In this document: in pieces, positions 25,872-32,852 of the stretch
Layout: each line of letters starts with the position of its first letter
Position numbering within the stretch: position 1 is the stretch's first letter
Assembly (NCBI GenBank): GCA_903825565.1
Contig: CAIKBD010000163.1
Location: 1-36,273 of the forward strand
DNA length: 36,273 bases
Direction of reading: 5' to 3'
Origin: an uncultured Anaerolineales bacterium
GTDB lineage: Bacteria > Chloroflexota > Anaerolineae > UBA4142
Notes under the pieces: generated by a model
What the model was told of the DNA's origin: nothing
The model's database searches: none
The model's input: only the letters and a program-made list of their open reading frames with translations
Position numbers and translations under genes: made by a program

Positions 25872-25924
25872 TCCGCAATACGCACTATTATTACGTATTG
25901 CGGATTACGTAGTGCGGATTACGT
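25872..25924. repeat. 11-bp inverted repeat plus 14-bp tandem repeat in the spacer before the sugar transferase
   Basis: TCCGCAATACG (25872-25882) and CGTATTGCGGA (25894-25904) form a perfect 11-bp stem with an 11-base loop. ATTACGTATTGCGG (25890-25903) is followed by ATTACGTAGTGCGG (25904-25917) and the partial copy ATTACGT (25918-25924). There is no T-run, so it is not a standard terminator. The last repeat ends about 17 bases before ATG 25941. Confidence 0.82.
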
Positions 25925-25940
25925 GAAAATCAGGTGTCGG

Positions 25941-26681
25941 ATGAACAACAATGAATTGCGCCAAGCGGTGGATGCGCGCGCCGCCAAGATGTTGGACATT
26001 TACGCGCACGCGAGTTTCAAAAGCGCGCGTTCCGCCCAAACGTTTCGCTTGCGTATGATCGCCTGGGTGATCCGCACCAAAATCGCGCACGGTTTGAAAC
26101 GCGTGCTCGATGTGACTGTGGCGCTGGGTGCGCTCGTCGCCGCATCGCCGATTATGCTGGCGACCGCCGCGGCGATCAAACTCGATTCGCCGGGTCCTCT
26201 GTTTTTCAAACAGACGCGCGTGGGCAAGTGGGGGCAGACGTTTGGTTGCTACAAATTCCGCTCGATGTACATTGACGCAGAGCAACGCAAGGCGCAACTG
26301 ACGACGCAGAACGAGGCGGATGGACCAGTGTTCAAAATGAAAAACGATCCGCGCGTCACGCGCGTCGGGCGCGTGATTCGCAAATTGAGCATTGACGAAC
26401 TGCCGCAATTGTTCAATGTCCTCAAAGGCGAAATGAGCCTCGTCGGTCCGCGCCCGCCTGTGCCGAAAGAGGTCGCGCAGTACACCGTCGAGCAGATGCG
26501 TCGGCTCGACACCGTGCCCGGCATCACCGGCTTGCAACAAGTGTCCGGGCGCAGCGATCTCAATTTCAAACGCTGGGTCGAACTCGATCTGCAGTACATC
26601 GCCGAGCAAAGTTTCTGGAAAGATATTGAAATTCTAATCCGCACGATCCCGGCGGTACTCACCGCCAAAGGCGCGTATTAA
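25941..26681 (+). CDS. Priming phosphoglycosyl transferase (bacterial sugar transferase, PglC/WbaP core type)
   Basis: A 246-residue monotopic phosphoglycosyl transferase. A membrane-entry helix lies at about 58-80 ('KRVLDVTVALGALVAASPIM'), followed by 'DSPGPLFFKQTRVGKWGQTF', 'YKFRSMYIDAE', 'KLSIDELPQLFNVLKGEMS' with the catalytic Asp152-Glu153 pair, 'LVGPRPPVPKEV', 'PGITGLQQVSGRSDLNFKRW' and 'LDLQYI'. It transfers a phospho-sugar from a UDP-sugar to undecaprenyl phosphate, the first step of repeat-unit assembly. All key residues are present, unlike in the fused copy at 28188. ATG 25941 has AGG 7 bases upstream. A GTG at 25923 is also in frame. Confidence 0.93.
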   Translation: MNNNELRQAVDARAAKMLDIYAHASFKSARSAQTFRLRMIAWVIRTKIAHGLKRVLDVTVALGALVAASPIMLATAAAIKLDSPGPLFFKQTRVGKWGQTFGCYKFRSMYIDAEQRKAQLTTQNEADGPVFKMKNDPRVTRVGRVIRKLSIDELPQLFNVLKGEMSLVGPRPPVPKEVAQYTVEQMRRLDTVPGITGLQQVSGRSDLNFKRWVELDLQYIAEQSFWKDIEILIRTIPAVLTAKGAY

Positions 26682-26702
26682 AATCCAACCGAGAGATGAG
26701 CG

Positions 26703-28166
26703 ATGCGTAAAGTTCTTATCATCCTGGGTGTGCCGATTGACGATCTGACGATGCCCGCCGCACTCGACCGCATTGACGAGTTTATCGTGCAGGGCCGCGC
26801 CACCGGCAAGACGCACCAAATCGCCACCGTCAATGCCGATTTTGCGGTCAAGGCGTTGGACGATCCGGAACTGCGTTTGATTCTGCAAGAGTGCGATATG
26901 GCGACGGCGGACGGGATGCCGCTGGTGTGGGGCGCGCGCTTGCTCGGCGTCCGGCTCGAAGGGCGCGTGACCGGCGCGGACTTGGTGCCGGCGTTGGCGG
27001 AACGCGCCGCGCGCAAGGGCTATTCGTTGTATTTGCTCGGCGGCGCGCCCGGCGTCGCGCAGAGCGCGGCGAGCATTTTGCAAACGCGTTACCCGGGGCT
27101 TGAGATCGCCGGCATTTTTTCGCCGCCGCTCAGTTCGGTGCTGGAGATGGATGACAGCGTCGCGCAAAATATTCGCGCCGCCAAGCCGGACATTTTACTC
27201 GTTGCCTTTGGCAACCCCAAGCAAGAAAAATGGATTCACATGCACGCGCGCGACGTGCCCGTGCCGGTGATGATCGGCGTGGGCGGCACGTTTGATTTTA
27301 TCGCCGGCAAAACCAAGCGCGCGCCGGCTTGGATGCAAAAAGCCGGACTGGAATGGATTTTCCGCCTGGCGCAAGAGCCGCGCCGTTTGTGGAAACGCTA
27401 CGTCATAGACCTCGGCGGCTTTGGCATCTTTTTCATTCGGCAATGGCTTGCCCTGCGCGGCGGGCGCACGCCGCACCCCATCGTGCCGCAAACTGATATC
27501 GTGCTCGTCGCCGATCACGCCGTCGTCACACTGACCGGGCGGCTCGATGCGAACAACGCGACCCCGTTCGCCGAGAACGCCCAGCGCGCGCTCGATGCGC
27601 TTGGCGCGCAACCGCGCCTGATCGTCAACCTCGCGCGCGCCACGTTTCTCGACAGTCGCGGCTTGGGCGTGTTGGTGACACTCGCCAAGCGCGCGCGCGA
27701 TGCCAACGGCGATCTGTATCTCGTCGCGGTGCCGGCCGCTTTGGCGCAAACTTTGAAATTGACGCGCCTCGACAAATTCTTTGAAACCTTTCCGACCATC
27801 GAGCACGCGCTGAAACAACGCGCCGCGGCGAGCGAGCCGCTTGCCGCGCCAAACGCGCCGCGCGGCGCGTGGTTGGTTATTGCCGCGCCGCGCCGTTTGG
27901 ACACGAACACCGCGCCGGAATTTTTAGAGCGTTGCCTCGAAAGCGCCAAAGCCAATCCGCGCCTCACGCTCGATTTGACCGGCACCGTATTTCTCGCCAG
28001 CGCGGGGATGGCGGCGTTGCTGAAACTGCACAAGCAAACGCGCGAAGCCGGCGGCGAGTTGCGGCTTGCCGGTTGCGCGAGCGAGGTCGCGCGTGCGTTG
28101 GAACTCGCGCGGTTGAACACCGTCTTGCACTTGTTCCCAAACGTGGAAACGGCGACCGCGAAATAA
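26703..28166 (+). CDS. WecG/TagA/CpsF glycosyltransferase fused to two STAS domains
   Basis: A 487-residue fusion. Residues about 1-250 are a complete WecG/TagA/CpsF (GT26) enzyme: 'TVNADFAVKALDDPELRLIL', 'ATADGMPLVWGARLLG' (catalytic Asp), 'LYLLGGAPGVAQSAA', 'VAFGNPKQEKWIHMHA', 'GVGGTFDFIAG' and the membrane-docking tail 'GLEWIFRLAQEPRRLWKRY'. These enzymes add the second sugar to the undecaprenyl-linked primer. Residues about 262-365 form a STAS domain with 'FLDSRGLGVLVTLAKRARD' (Asp317-Ser318, the SpoIIAA-type phospho-serine position). Residues about 375-485 form a second STAS domain with 'FLASAGMAALLKLHK' (Ser433 kept, Asp replaced by Ala432). GT26 proteins usually end near 250 residues. 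Both STAS domains match the free STAS protein at 29931. The frame is continuous with no stop or shift at the junctions. Confidence 0.92.
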   Translation: MRKVLIILGVPIDDLTMPAALDRIDEFIVQGRATGKTHQIATVNADFAVKALDDPELRLILQECDMATADGMPLVWGARLLGVRLEGRVTGADLVPALAERAARKGYSLYLLGGAPGVAQSAASILQTRYPGLEIAGIFSPPLSSVLEMDDSVAQNIRAAKPDILLVAFGNPKQEKWIHMHARDVPVPVMIGVGGTFDFIAGKTKRAPAWMQKAGLEWIFRLAQEPRRLWKRYVIDLGGFGIFFIRQWLALRGGRTPHPIVPQTDIVLVADHAVVTLTGRLDANNATPFAENAQRALDALGAQPRLIVNLARATFLDSRGLGVLVTLAKRARDANGDLYLVAVPAALAQTLKLTRLDKFFETFPTIEHALKQRAAASEPLAAPNAPRGAWLVIAAPRRLDTNTAPEFLERCLESAKANPRLTLDLTGTVFLASAGMAALLKLHKQTREAGGELRLAGCASEVARALELARLNTVLHLFPNVETATAK

Positions 28167-28187
28167 AGTTGCCGAGTTAGGTGATCT

Positions 28188-29735
28188 GTGAAAGCGTTAC
28201 TCCTTGCCACCAGCGAAACCGAAAAATTGCGTCCGCTCACCGAACGTTTGCCCGCGCCGATGTTGCCGGTGTGTAACCGCCCCGTGATCACGTTCGCGCT
28301 CGAAACGCTGTTGCGCGCGCAACTCAAGCAGATTCACGTCGCGCTGTATCATCTCGGCGGCAGCATCGAAGCGTATCTGGGTGACGGCTCGCGGTGGGGC
28401 GCGACGTTTGCCTATTCGCTCCAGCGCGAACCGTTCGGCTCGGCGGGGGCGTGCAAGTGGGCGCAAGCCGCGCTGAACGAAACCTTCGTCGTTTTGCCCG
28501 GCGACACGATCCTCGTTTGCGATCTCGCCGCCGCGCTCCAGGCGCACCGTGCGCGCGCGGCGCAAGCGACGTGCATTTTGCACGCGCCGCGCGCCGGGAT
28601 GCGCGGCGAAATCGCGCTTGCCGCCGACGGCGCACTGACTCCCGGCGATGCGCTCTGTTTCACCGGCGCGTACATTTTCGAACCGCGCGTCCTCGAACTG
28701 ATCCCAGCCCGCACGCCGTTCGATCTCGTCGCGCAACTCATCCCCGCGCTAAGCACGGCGCACGGTTTTGTCGCGGAGCAGGATTGGAATCCGCTCGCCA
28801 CGTTTGCGGATTACCAAGCGGCGCAAGCCGACTGTCTTGCCCGCGCGAGCGGCGATGCACCCCAAGCGCAAACGCTCATTCCGACCAGCCGCCGTTTTGC
28901 GCCAGGCATTTGGGTCGGCCGCGAGCCGGCGATTCATCCGAGCGCGCAGTTCGCCGCGCCGGTTTGCATCGGCGACGATTGCTTGATCGGACGCAACGTC
29001 GAGCTGGGTCCGAATGTTGTCATCGGCAACAATGTGATTGTCGAGGAAGATGTGACGATGCGCGCCAGTGTCATTCTCGACAATACCTATGTCGGCAAAT
29101 TGGTCAATATCGAAAACCGTGTGGTGGATCGTACGCTGTTGATTGACACGCGAACTGCCGAAGCGACGCAGATCGTTGATCGTTTTCTGCTCGCGGAAAA
29201 CTCGCCGTTGACGATTGGCAATGGCGCGGCGCGGCTCTGGGATGCGGTCACGGCGTTGATCGCAATTGTCGTCACGTTGCCGCTCACGCTTTTGGTTGCG
29301 CTCGGCGTACTGCTCACGACTGGCGGGGTGCTGACGCGCGAGCCGCGCATCGGCACGCGCCCCGGCGATTCAGCCGCCGCGCCGACGCAATTCGGGCTGT
29401 GGCGTTTTCGCACGCGCGCGGGCAGTTGGCTCAGCCGCTGGGATTTGGATCGCTTGCCCGAATTGTGGAACGTGTTGCGCGGCGATCTGAGTTGGGTCGG
29501 CGTAAAACCGCTCACGCCGGACGACGCGGCGCGCGTGACCGAAGACTGGCAACGCCAACGCTTTGTTTGCCCCGCCGGTTTCACCGGTTTGTGGTACACG
29601 CAAACGGCGCGCGCCGCGTCGCTCGACGAAATTTTGATCGCGGATACGTACTATGCGGCGACGCGCACCTGGCGCCAAGACGTGCAGATTTTCGCGCGCA
29701 CTTTTGCCGCGTGGCGACGCCGCGCGCGGGAATAA
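28188..29735 (+). CDS. Fused nucleotidyltransferase-like/left-handed helix/sugar-transferase-like protein with degenerate catalytic motifs
   Basis: A 515-residue fusion. Residues about 1-225 follow the sugar-nucleotidyltransferase fold ('LRPLTERLPAPMLPVCNRPVI', 'FVVLPGDTILVCDL'). The GGxGTR loop reads ATSETEKL (7-14), and the catalytic Lys of 'PKPM' is Ala23. Residues about 245-330 are hexapeptide repeats ('VCIGDDCLIGRNVELGPNVV', 'IGNNVIVEEDV'). Residues about 345-510 match the bacterial sugar transferase family: a membrane helix at about 355-375, 'FGLWRFRTRAG', 'WDLDRLPELWNVLRGDLSWV', 'PAGFTGLWYTQTARAASLDE'. Its catalytic Asp-Glu is Asp421-Arg422, and 'GPRP' is 'GVKP'. So both enzyme modules look inactive or repurposed. 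GTG start with AGGTGA upstream. It is the last gene of the polysaccharide series. A regulatory or scaffold role is inferred. Confidence 0.82.
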   Translation: MKALLLATSETEKLRPLTERLPAPMLPVCNRPVITFALETLLRAQLKQIHVALYHLGGSIEAYLGDGSRWGATFAYSLQREPFGSAGACKWAQAALNETFVVLPGDTILVCDLAAALQAHRARAAQATCILHAPRAGMRGEIALAADGALTPGDALCFTGAYIFEPRVLELIPARTPFDLVAQLIPALSTAHGFVAEQDWNPLATFADYQAAQADCLARASGDAPQAQTLIPTSRRFAPGIWVGREPAIHPSAQFAAPVCIGDDCLIGRNVELGPNVVIGNNVIVEEDVTMRASVILDNTYVGKLVNIENRVVDRTLLIDTRTAEATQIVDRFLLAENSPLTIGNGAARLWDAVTALIAIVVTLPLTLLVALGVLLTTGGVLTREPRIGTRPGDSAAAPTQFGLWRFRTRAGSWLSRWDLDRLPELWNVLRGDLSWVGVKPLTPDDAARVTEDWQRQRFVCPAGFTGLWYTQTARAASLDEILIADTYYAATRTWRQDVQIFARTFAAWRRRARE

Positions 29736-29764
29736 AAATTAGACGTTATCCGAAATACCATCAA

Positions 29765-29849
29765 CCGCCAAGACGCCAAGACGCGAAGAACCCCATTGTT
29801 TTTCTTGGCGGGTTATAAAAAATCTTTTGCGCTCTTTGCGCCTTCGCGG
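29765..29849. repeat. Octamer tandem array with inverted counterpart; possible operon-end hairpin
   Basis: CGCCAAGA (29766-29773), CGCCAAGA (29774-29781) and CGCGAAGA (29782-29789) are tandem octamers. An opposite-strand set of the same type follows (TTTTGCGC, TCTTTGCGC, CTTCGCGG at 29825-29849). CCGCCAAG (29765-29772) pairs with CTTGGCGG (29804-29811) across a 31-base loop. The 195-bp gap between 29736 and 29930 holds no gene. A weak -10 (GATAAT, near 29866-29871) could start the downstream operon, but I see no good -35. Confidence 0.7.
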
Positions 29850-29930
29850 TAGGATTTTTTATTTCTGATAATGTCACTGCCGGCGGTCGGCGAGCGTTCG
29901 TCGGCGGTCGTGCTTTTCAGAGGAGTCACT

Positions 29931-30269
29931 ATGGAATTGGCATCGCGCCCTTTGGACAAACTTACGGTCATTACGCTCGGCGGACGTTTGGACGCGTACA
30001 CCGCTTCGACCCTGATCAAGGAATTGGATCAGCGCGCGACGGCGACGCCGGCGAATGTGTTGGTGAATTTGAACAGCGTCAACTTTATTGATTCGACCGG
30101 TCTCGCCGCGCTCGTGCAGGGAATGAAACGGTGCCGCGAACACAAGGGCGATTTGCGCTTGTGCGGCTTGCAACGCCCAACGCGGATGATTTTTGAACTG
30201 ACGCGGCTCGACAAAGCATTCGAAATTTTTGCTACCGAAGCGGAAGGCATCGCGTCGTTCAATGGGTGA
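29931..30269 (+). CDS. STAS-domain anti-sigma factor antagonist (SpoIIAA/RsbV-like)
   Basis: A 112-residue single STAS domain. The core is 'LTVITLGGRLDAYTASTLIKE', 'VLVNLNSVNFIDSTGLAALV' with Asp54-Ser55 as the conserved phospho-acceptor site, 'RCREHKGDLRLCGLQ' and 'FELTRLDKAFEIF'. In RsbV/SpoIIAA systems the unphosphorylated form binds the RsbW-type kinase, and phosphorylation of the serine releases it. I chose ATG 29931, with AGAGGAG 5 bases upstream, over codons further upstream. It overlaps the PP2C gene by 8 bases and is first in a four-gene operon. It closely resembles the STAS domains fused to the glycosyltransferase about 1.8 kb upstream. Confidence 0.92.
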   Translation: MELASRPLDKLTVITLGGRLDAYTASTLIKELDQRATATPANVLVNLNSVNFIDSTGLAALVQGMKRCREHKGDLRLCGLQRPTRMIFELTRLDKAFEIFATEAEGIASFNG

Positions 30270-31758
30270 GCCGACCTTTGCCCGGACATTCGACACACTG
30301 CGGAACACCGTCACACTGATCGCGCGCGCGTGGCTCGCTGCCGGCGCGCGGACGTTTGGCGTTCGCTGTGCGGACGAATATCTCGGCGCGTGGGGTGCGG
30401 AACCGGGCACAATGGATTTGCGCGCGCCGATCTACGCGTACGGCAAAATCGTTGGCGAGGTGTGTGTTGCCGGCGTCGCCGATGCGGGGGCGCGTGCCCG
30501 CCTCGGCGCCGATGCCGCGCTGATCGCGCGCCTGTTCGAAATCGAAACCGAGTTGGACGGGATGACCGGCGAGTTGGTCGAGGCGCAAGATCAGTTGCTC
30601 GCGCTGTACGATCTGGACCGCTCGATCCGCAAACACGTCAGCGCGCCGGACACGTTGACGGCAGTGTGCCGCGAAGCGGCGCGCCTCGTCAAAGTGAGTG
30701 GGAGTTTTGCGTGGCTCGCCGCGCCGGCGGGCGAATGGATCGTCCAAGCGCCGCCGGATGGTACGCCGGTAGAACGTGTGCGTGCGCTGATCGATCTCGC
30801 TACGGCGCGCGGCGAACGCGTTCTTGAAAATGATCCCGCCGAAAATTATTTCGTGATTCCGTTGCTCGTGCACGGCGCGACGCGCGCGGGTTTGGCGTGG
30901 CTCAACAAACGCGACGGCGCATTCACTTCGCCCGACTTGAAATTGGCGCGTGCCATCGCCGACCAAGCCGGCGCGCAAATGGAAAATGTTTTGCTCTACC
31001 AGGAAACGCTCGCGCAAGCCAAACTCCAAAATGAAATGGACCTGGCTGTGCGGATCCAACTCGGCTTGTTGCCACGCACACAACCGGTGGTTGCCGCGCT
31101 CGATGTGTTCGGCGCGTCGCGCCCGGCATCCCAGGTCGGCGGCGATTTTTTCGGCTACCTTCAGCGCGCCGATCAAGCGTTTACTTCCTTCGTCGGGGAT
31201 GTGGCGGGCAAAGGCATCTCCGCCGCGCTGTTAATGTCCATGTCGTACACGGTGATTCGCAACGCGATGCGCTTTATGCCCGCGCCCACGCCCGCCAGTG
31301 TGCTGGGCCGCGTGAGCGATGATCTGTACGACGAGTTGAGCGATTTGGGCACGTTCGTGACCGTGTTCATCGCGCAGTATGATCTCTCCACGCGCGCGCT
31401 GACATACGCGAACGCGGGACACTCGCCGGTGATCTATTGCCCGGCGCACGGCGCGGCGCAACTGCTCATCGCCGATGGCACTGCGATGGGGGTGTTGCCG
31501 GGGCGTTGGTGGGAAGACCAGCGGCTGGATTTTTCTCCTGGCGATGTACTCGTTGTGGCAACCGACGGTTTTTCCGAAGCGCAAAACGCCGCCGGCGCGC
31601 TGTTGGGTTACGACCGTTTATTGGAACTGATCGAAGCAACGCGGCATTTGTCTGCCCAATCTATTGTCCAGGAATTGTACGCCGCCGCTGGAAAATTTGC
31701 CGCCGGGTTTCCCCAGGCAGATGATCAAACGATCATCGTGATCAAAGGAGCGGGGTAA
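30262..31758 (+). CDS. PP2C-type serine phosphatase with GAF-like sensor (RsbU/SpoIIE-like)
   Basis: A 498-residue protein. Residues about 1-110 form an unassigned N-terminal domain, a predicted coiled region follows at about 95-120, and a GAF-like domain lies at about 125-245. The SpoIIE-type PP2C domain (about 285-497) has all metal-binding acids: 'VGGDFFG' (Asp295), 'VGDVAGKGISAALLM' (Asp313), 'VATDGFSEAQN' (Asp435) and 'ADDQTIIVIK' (Asp487/Asp488). It would dephosphorylate STAS Ser residues in response to a signal sensed by the GAF region. I chose ATG 30262, which overlaps the STAS stop by 8 bases. A good Shine-Dalgarno sequence is lacking, so translation is probably coupled. Confidence 0.92.
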   Translation: MGEPTFARTFDTLRNTVTLIARAWLAAGARTFGVRCADEYLGAWGAEPGTMDLRAPIYAYGKIVGEVCVAGVADAGARARLGADAALIARLFEIETELDGMTGELVEAQDQLLALYDLDRSIRKHVSAPDTLTAVCREAARLVKVSGSFAWLAAPAGEWIVQAPPDGTPVERVRALIDLATARGERVLENDPAENYFVIPLLVHGATRAGLAWLNKRDGAFTSPDLKLARAIADQAGAQMENVLLYQETLAQAKLQNEMDLAVRIQLGLLPRTQPVVAALDVFGASRPASQVGGDFFGYLQRADQAFTSFVGDVAGKGISAALLMSMSYTVIRNAMRFMPAPTPASVLGRVSDDLYDELSDLGTFVTVFIAQYDLSTRALTYANAGHSPVIYCPAHGAAQLLIADGTAMGVLPGRWWEDQRLDFSPGDVLVVATDGFSEAQNAAGALLGYDRLLELIEATRHLSAQSIVQELYAAAGKFAAGFPQADDQTIIVIKGAG

Positions 31759-32243
31759 TGGAAGCGAGCGTCATTGAATTGAATTTGCCGGCGTCGCTAC
31801 AATATCTCAATGTCCTAAGCGCGTGCCTCGGCGAAATCCTGGCGCAACTTGATGAGGTGCCGGACCGCGCGCAGGCGACGTACAATTTGCAGCTTGCCGT
31901 ACACGAAATCGGCGCGAACATTGTCGAGCACGCGTACGCCGGCGCGGCGGGGCGCATCGCCGTTACGCTCACGCTGAGCGTGACGCCGCGCCGTTTGATC
32001 GTCGAATTGCGCGATGATGCCACGCGCACCTTCAACCCCGTCAAGCTCCAGGAACCGGCGTTGGATGATTTGCAAACGCGCGGGCGGGGCGTGTGGCTCA
32101 CGCGGCAGTTGACGGACGAATTGGTCTATCAATCGCGCGACAATCAATGCTGGCGCGCCGAGCATGGCGGCGCGTGGCAGGCCTGCTCCGGCGCCGCGCC
32201 CGGCGCGGGACAAAATTATTGGCGGCTATGCAAAAACTTGTGA
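31758..32243 (+). CDS. RsbW-like serine kinase/anti-sigma-type HATPase
   Basis: A 161-residue GHKL ATPase. The N box 'LQLAVHEIGANIVEHAYAG' has Glu50 and Asn54. G1 is 'VELRDDATRTFNP', where the usual Gly of D-x-G-x-G/P is lost. G2 is 'TRGRGVWLTRQLTDELVY', a good match to the GxGxxL lid. About 35 residues after G2 ('SRDNQCWRAEHGGAWQ' onward) extend beyond the usual RsbW end and include three Trp. It would phosphorylate STAS serines or bind a partner. The start ATG shares one base with the previous stop (TAATG). No sigma factor gene follows. Confidence 0.88.
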   Translation: MEASVIELNLPASLQYLNVLSACLGEILAQLDEVPDRAQATYNLQLAVHEIGANIVEHAYAGAAGRIAVTLTLSVTPRRLIVELRDDATRTFNPVKLQEPALDDLQTRGRGVWLTRQLTDELVYQSRDNQCWRAEHGGAWQACSGAAPGAGQNYWRLCKNL

Positions 32244-32275
32244 CCGCGCCCGCCACGTTCGGCAAGGAGAAAGAT

Positions 32276-32644
32276 ATGGCAACAATTTTGATCGTCGAAG
32301 ATCACGCCGTCACCCAACGCACCATTACATACACGCTGAAAAAAGGCAATTACCAAACTGTGGTCGCCGCGAACGGCAAAGAAGCGCTGGCGCGGTTGGC
32401 GGAACAAGCGGTGGATTTGATCTTGTGCGATATTGCTATGCCGGAGATGGATGGGTTGGATTTTTTGCGAAACATGCGCGCGGATAAACGCTTTGCCCGC
32501 CTGCCGGTGATCATGCTGACGGCGAGCGGGCAAGACGAGGATCGGATCACCGCCCGCACGCTGGGCGCAAATGATTTCTTGAGCAAACCGACGAGTACGC
32601 GCGAATTGCTCGAAACGGTTGCACGGTGGCTGACGCGTGCGTGA
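32276..32644 (+). CDS. Single-domain response regulator (CheY-like receiver)
   Basis: A 122-residue receiver domain with no output domain: 'TILIVEDHAVTQRTITYTLK' (acidic pair Glu-Asp), 'LILCDIAMPEMDG' with phospho-acceptor Asp52, 'PVIMLTASGQDED' (conserved Thr/Ser) and 'ANDFLSKPTSTREL' (conserved Lys). ATG 32276 has AAGGAGA 5 bases upstream. It is the last gene of the STAS-PP2C-HATPase operon and directly precedes its terminator. It may receive phosphate from a kinase such as the hybrid kinase at 4247 and act by protein contact. That link is inferred. Confidence 0.93.
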   Translation: MATILIVEDHAVTQRTITYTLKKGNYQTVVAANGKEALARLAEQAVDLILCDIAMPEMDGLDFLRNMRADKRFARLPVIMLTASGQDEDRITARTLGANDFLSKPTSTRELLETVARWLTRA

Positions 32645-32655
32645 GTCGGAACGCC

Positions 32656-32688
32656 AATCCGCGAGGGTTGAACCCTCGCGGATTTTTT
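32656..32688 (+). terminator. Strong intrinsic terminator of the partner-switching operon
   Basis: AATCCGCGAGGGTT (32656-32669) and AACCCTCGCGGATT (32671-32684) form a perfect 14-bp complement separated by one base; the central pairs would open to form the loop. A six-T run spans 32683-32688. It starts 12 bases after the response regulator stop codon. Confidence 0.95.
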
Positions 32689-32852
32689 GATCGGCGAATA
32701 ATTTTTGGCTCTTTCGAGTCTGACCGGAAATTTATCCGCGAACCCTTGCACCGCCCGCAAGGGCAAGTGTAACACGAATTAAAAACAAAAAATTAGCGCA
32801 GATTCGCGTAATGCGCGGATCATCCCGTTCAAGTCGTAAGAACCTAATTTTT
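32689..32852. other. Convergent intergenic spacer with degenerate repeats, no gene
   Basis: This 164-bp AT-richer gap lies between the plus-strand switch operon and the minus-strand PA14 gene. CCCTTGC (32743-32749) and GCAAGGG (32757-32763) form a 7-bp hairpin. TTAGCGCAGATTCGCGTAAT with CGCGGAT (about 32792-32820) resembles short dispersed intergenic repeats. No open frame with a ribosome site and no obvious minus-strand terminator with a T-run was seen. Confidence 0.6.

Noticed and set aside
25872-25924. CRISPR-like or terminator interpretation of the repeat
   Set aside because: Only 2.5 contiguous 14-bp copies without spacers, and no T-run after the hairpin.
29931-32644. Hidden sigma-B-type gene in the switch operon
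   Set aside because: Genes abut from 29931 to 32644, and the terminator follows 12 bases later. No frame there has sigma regions 2 or 4.
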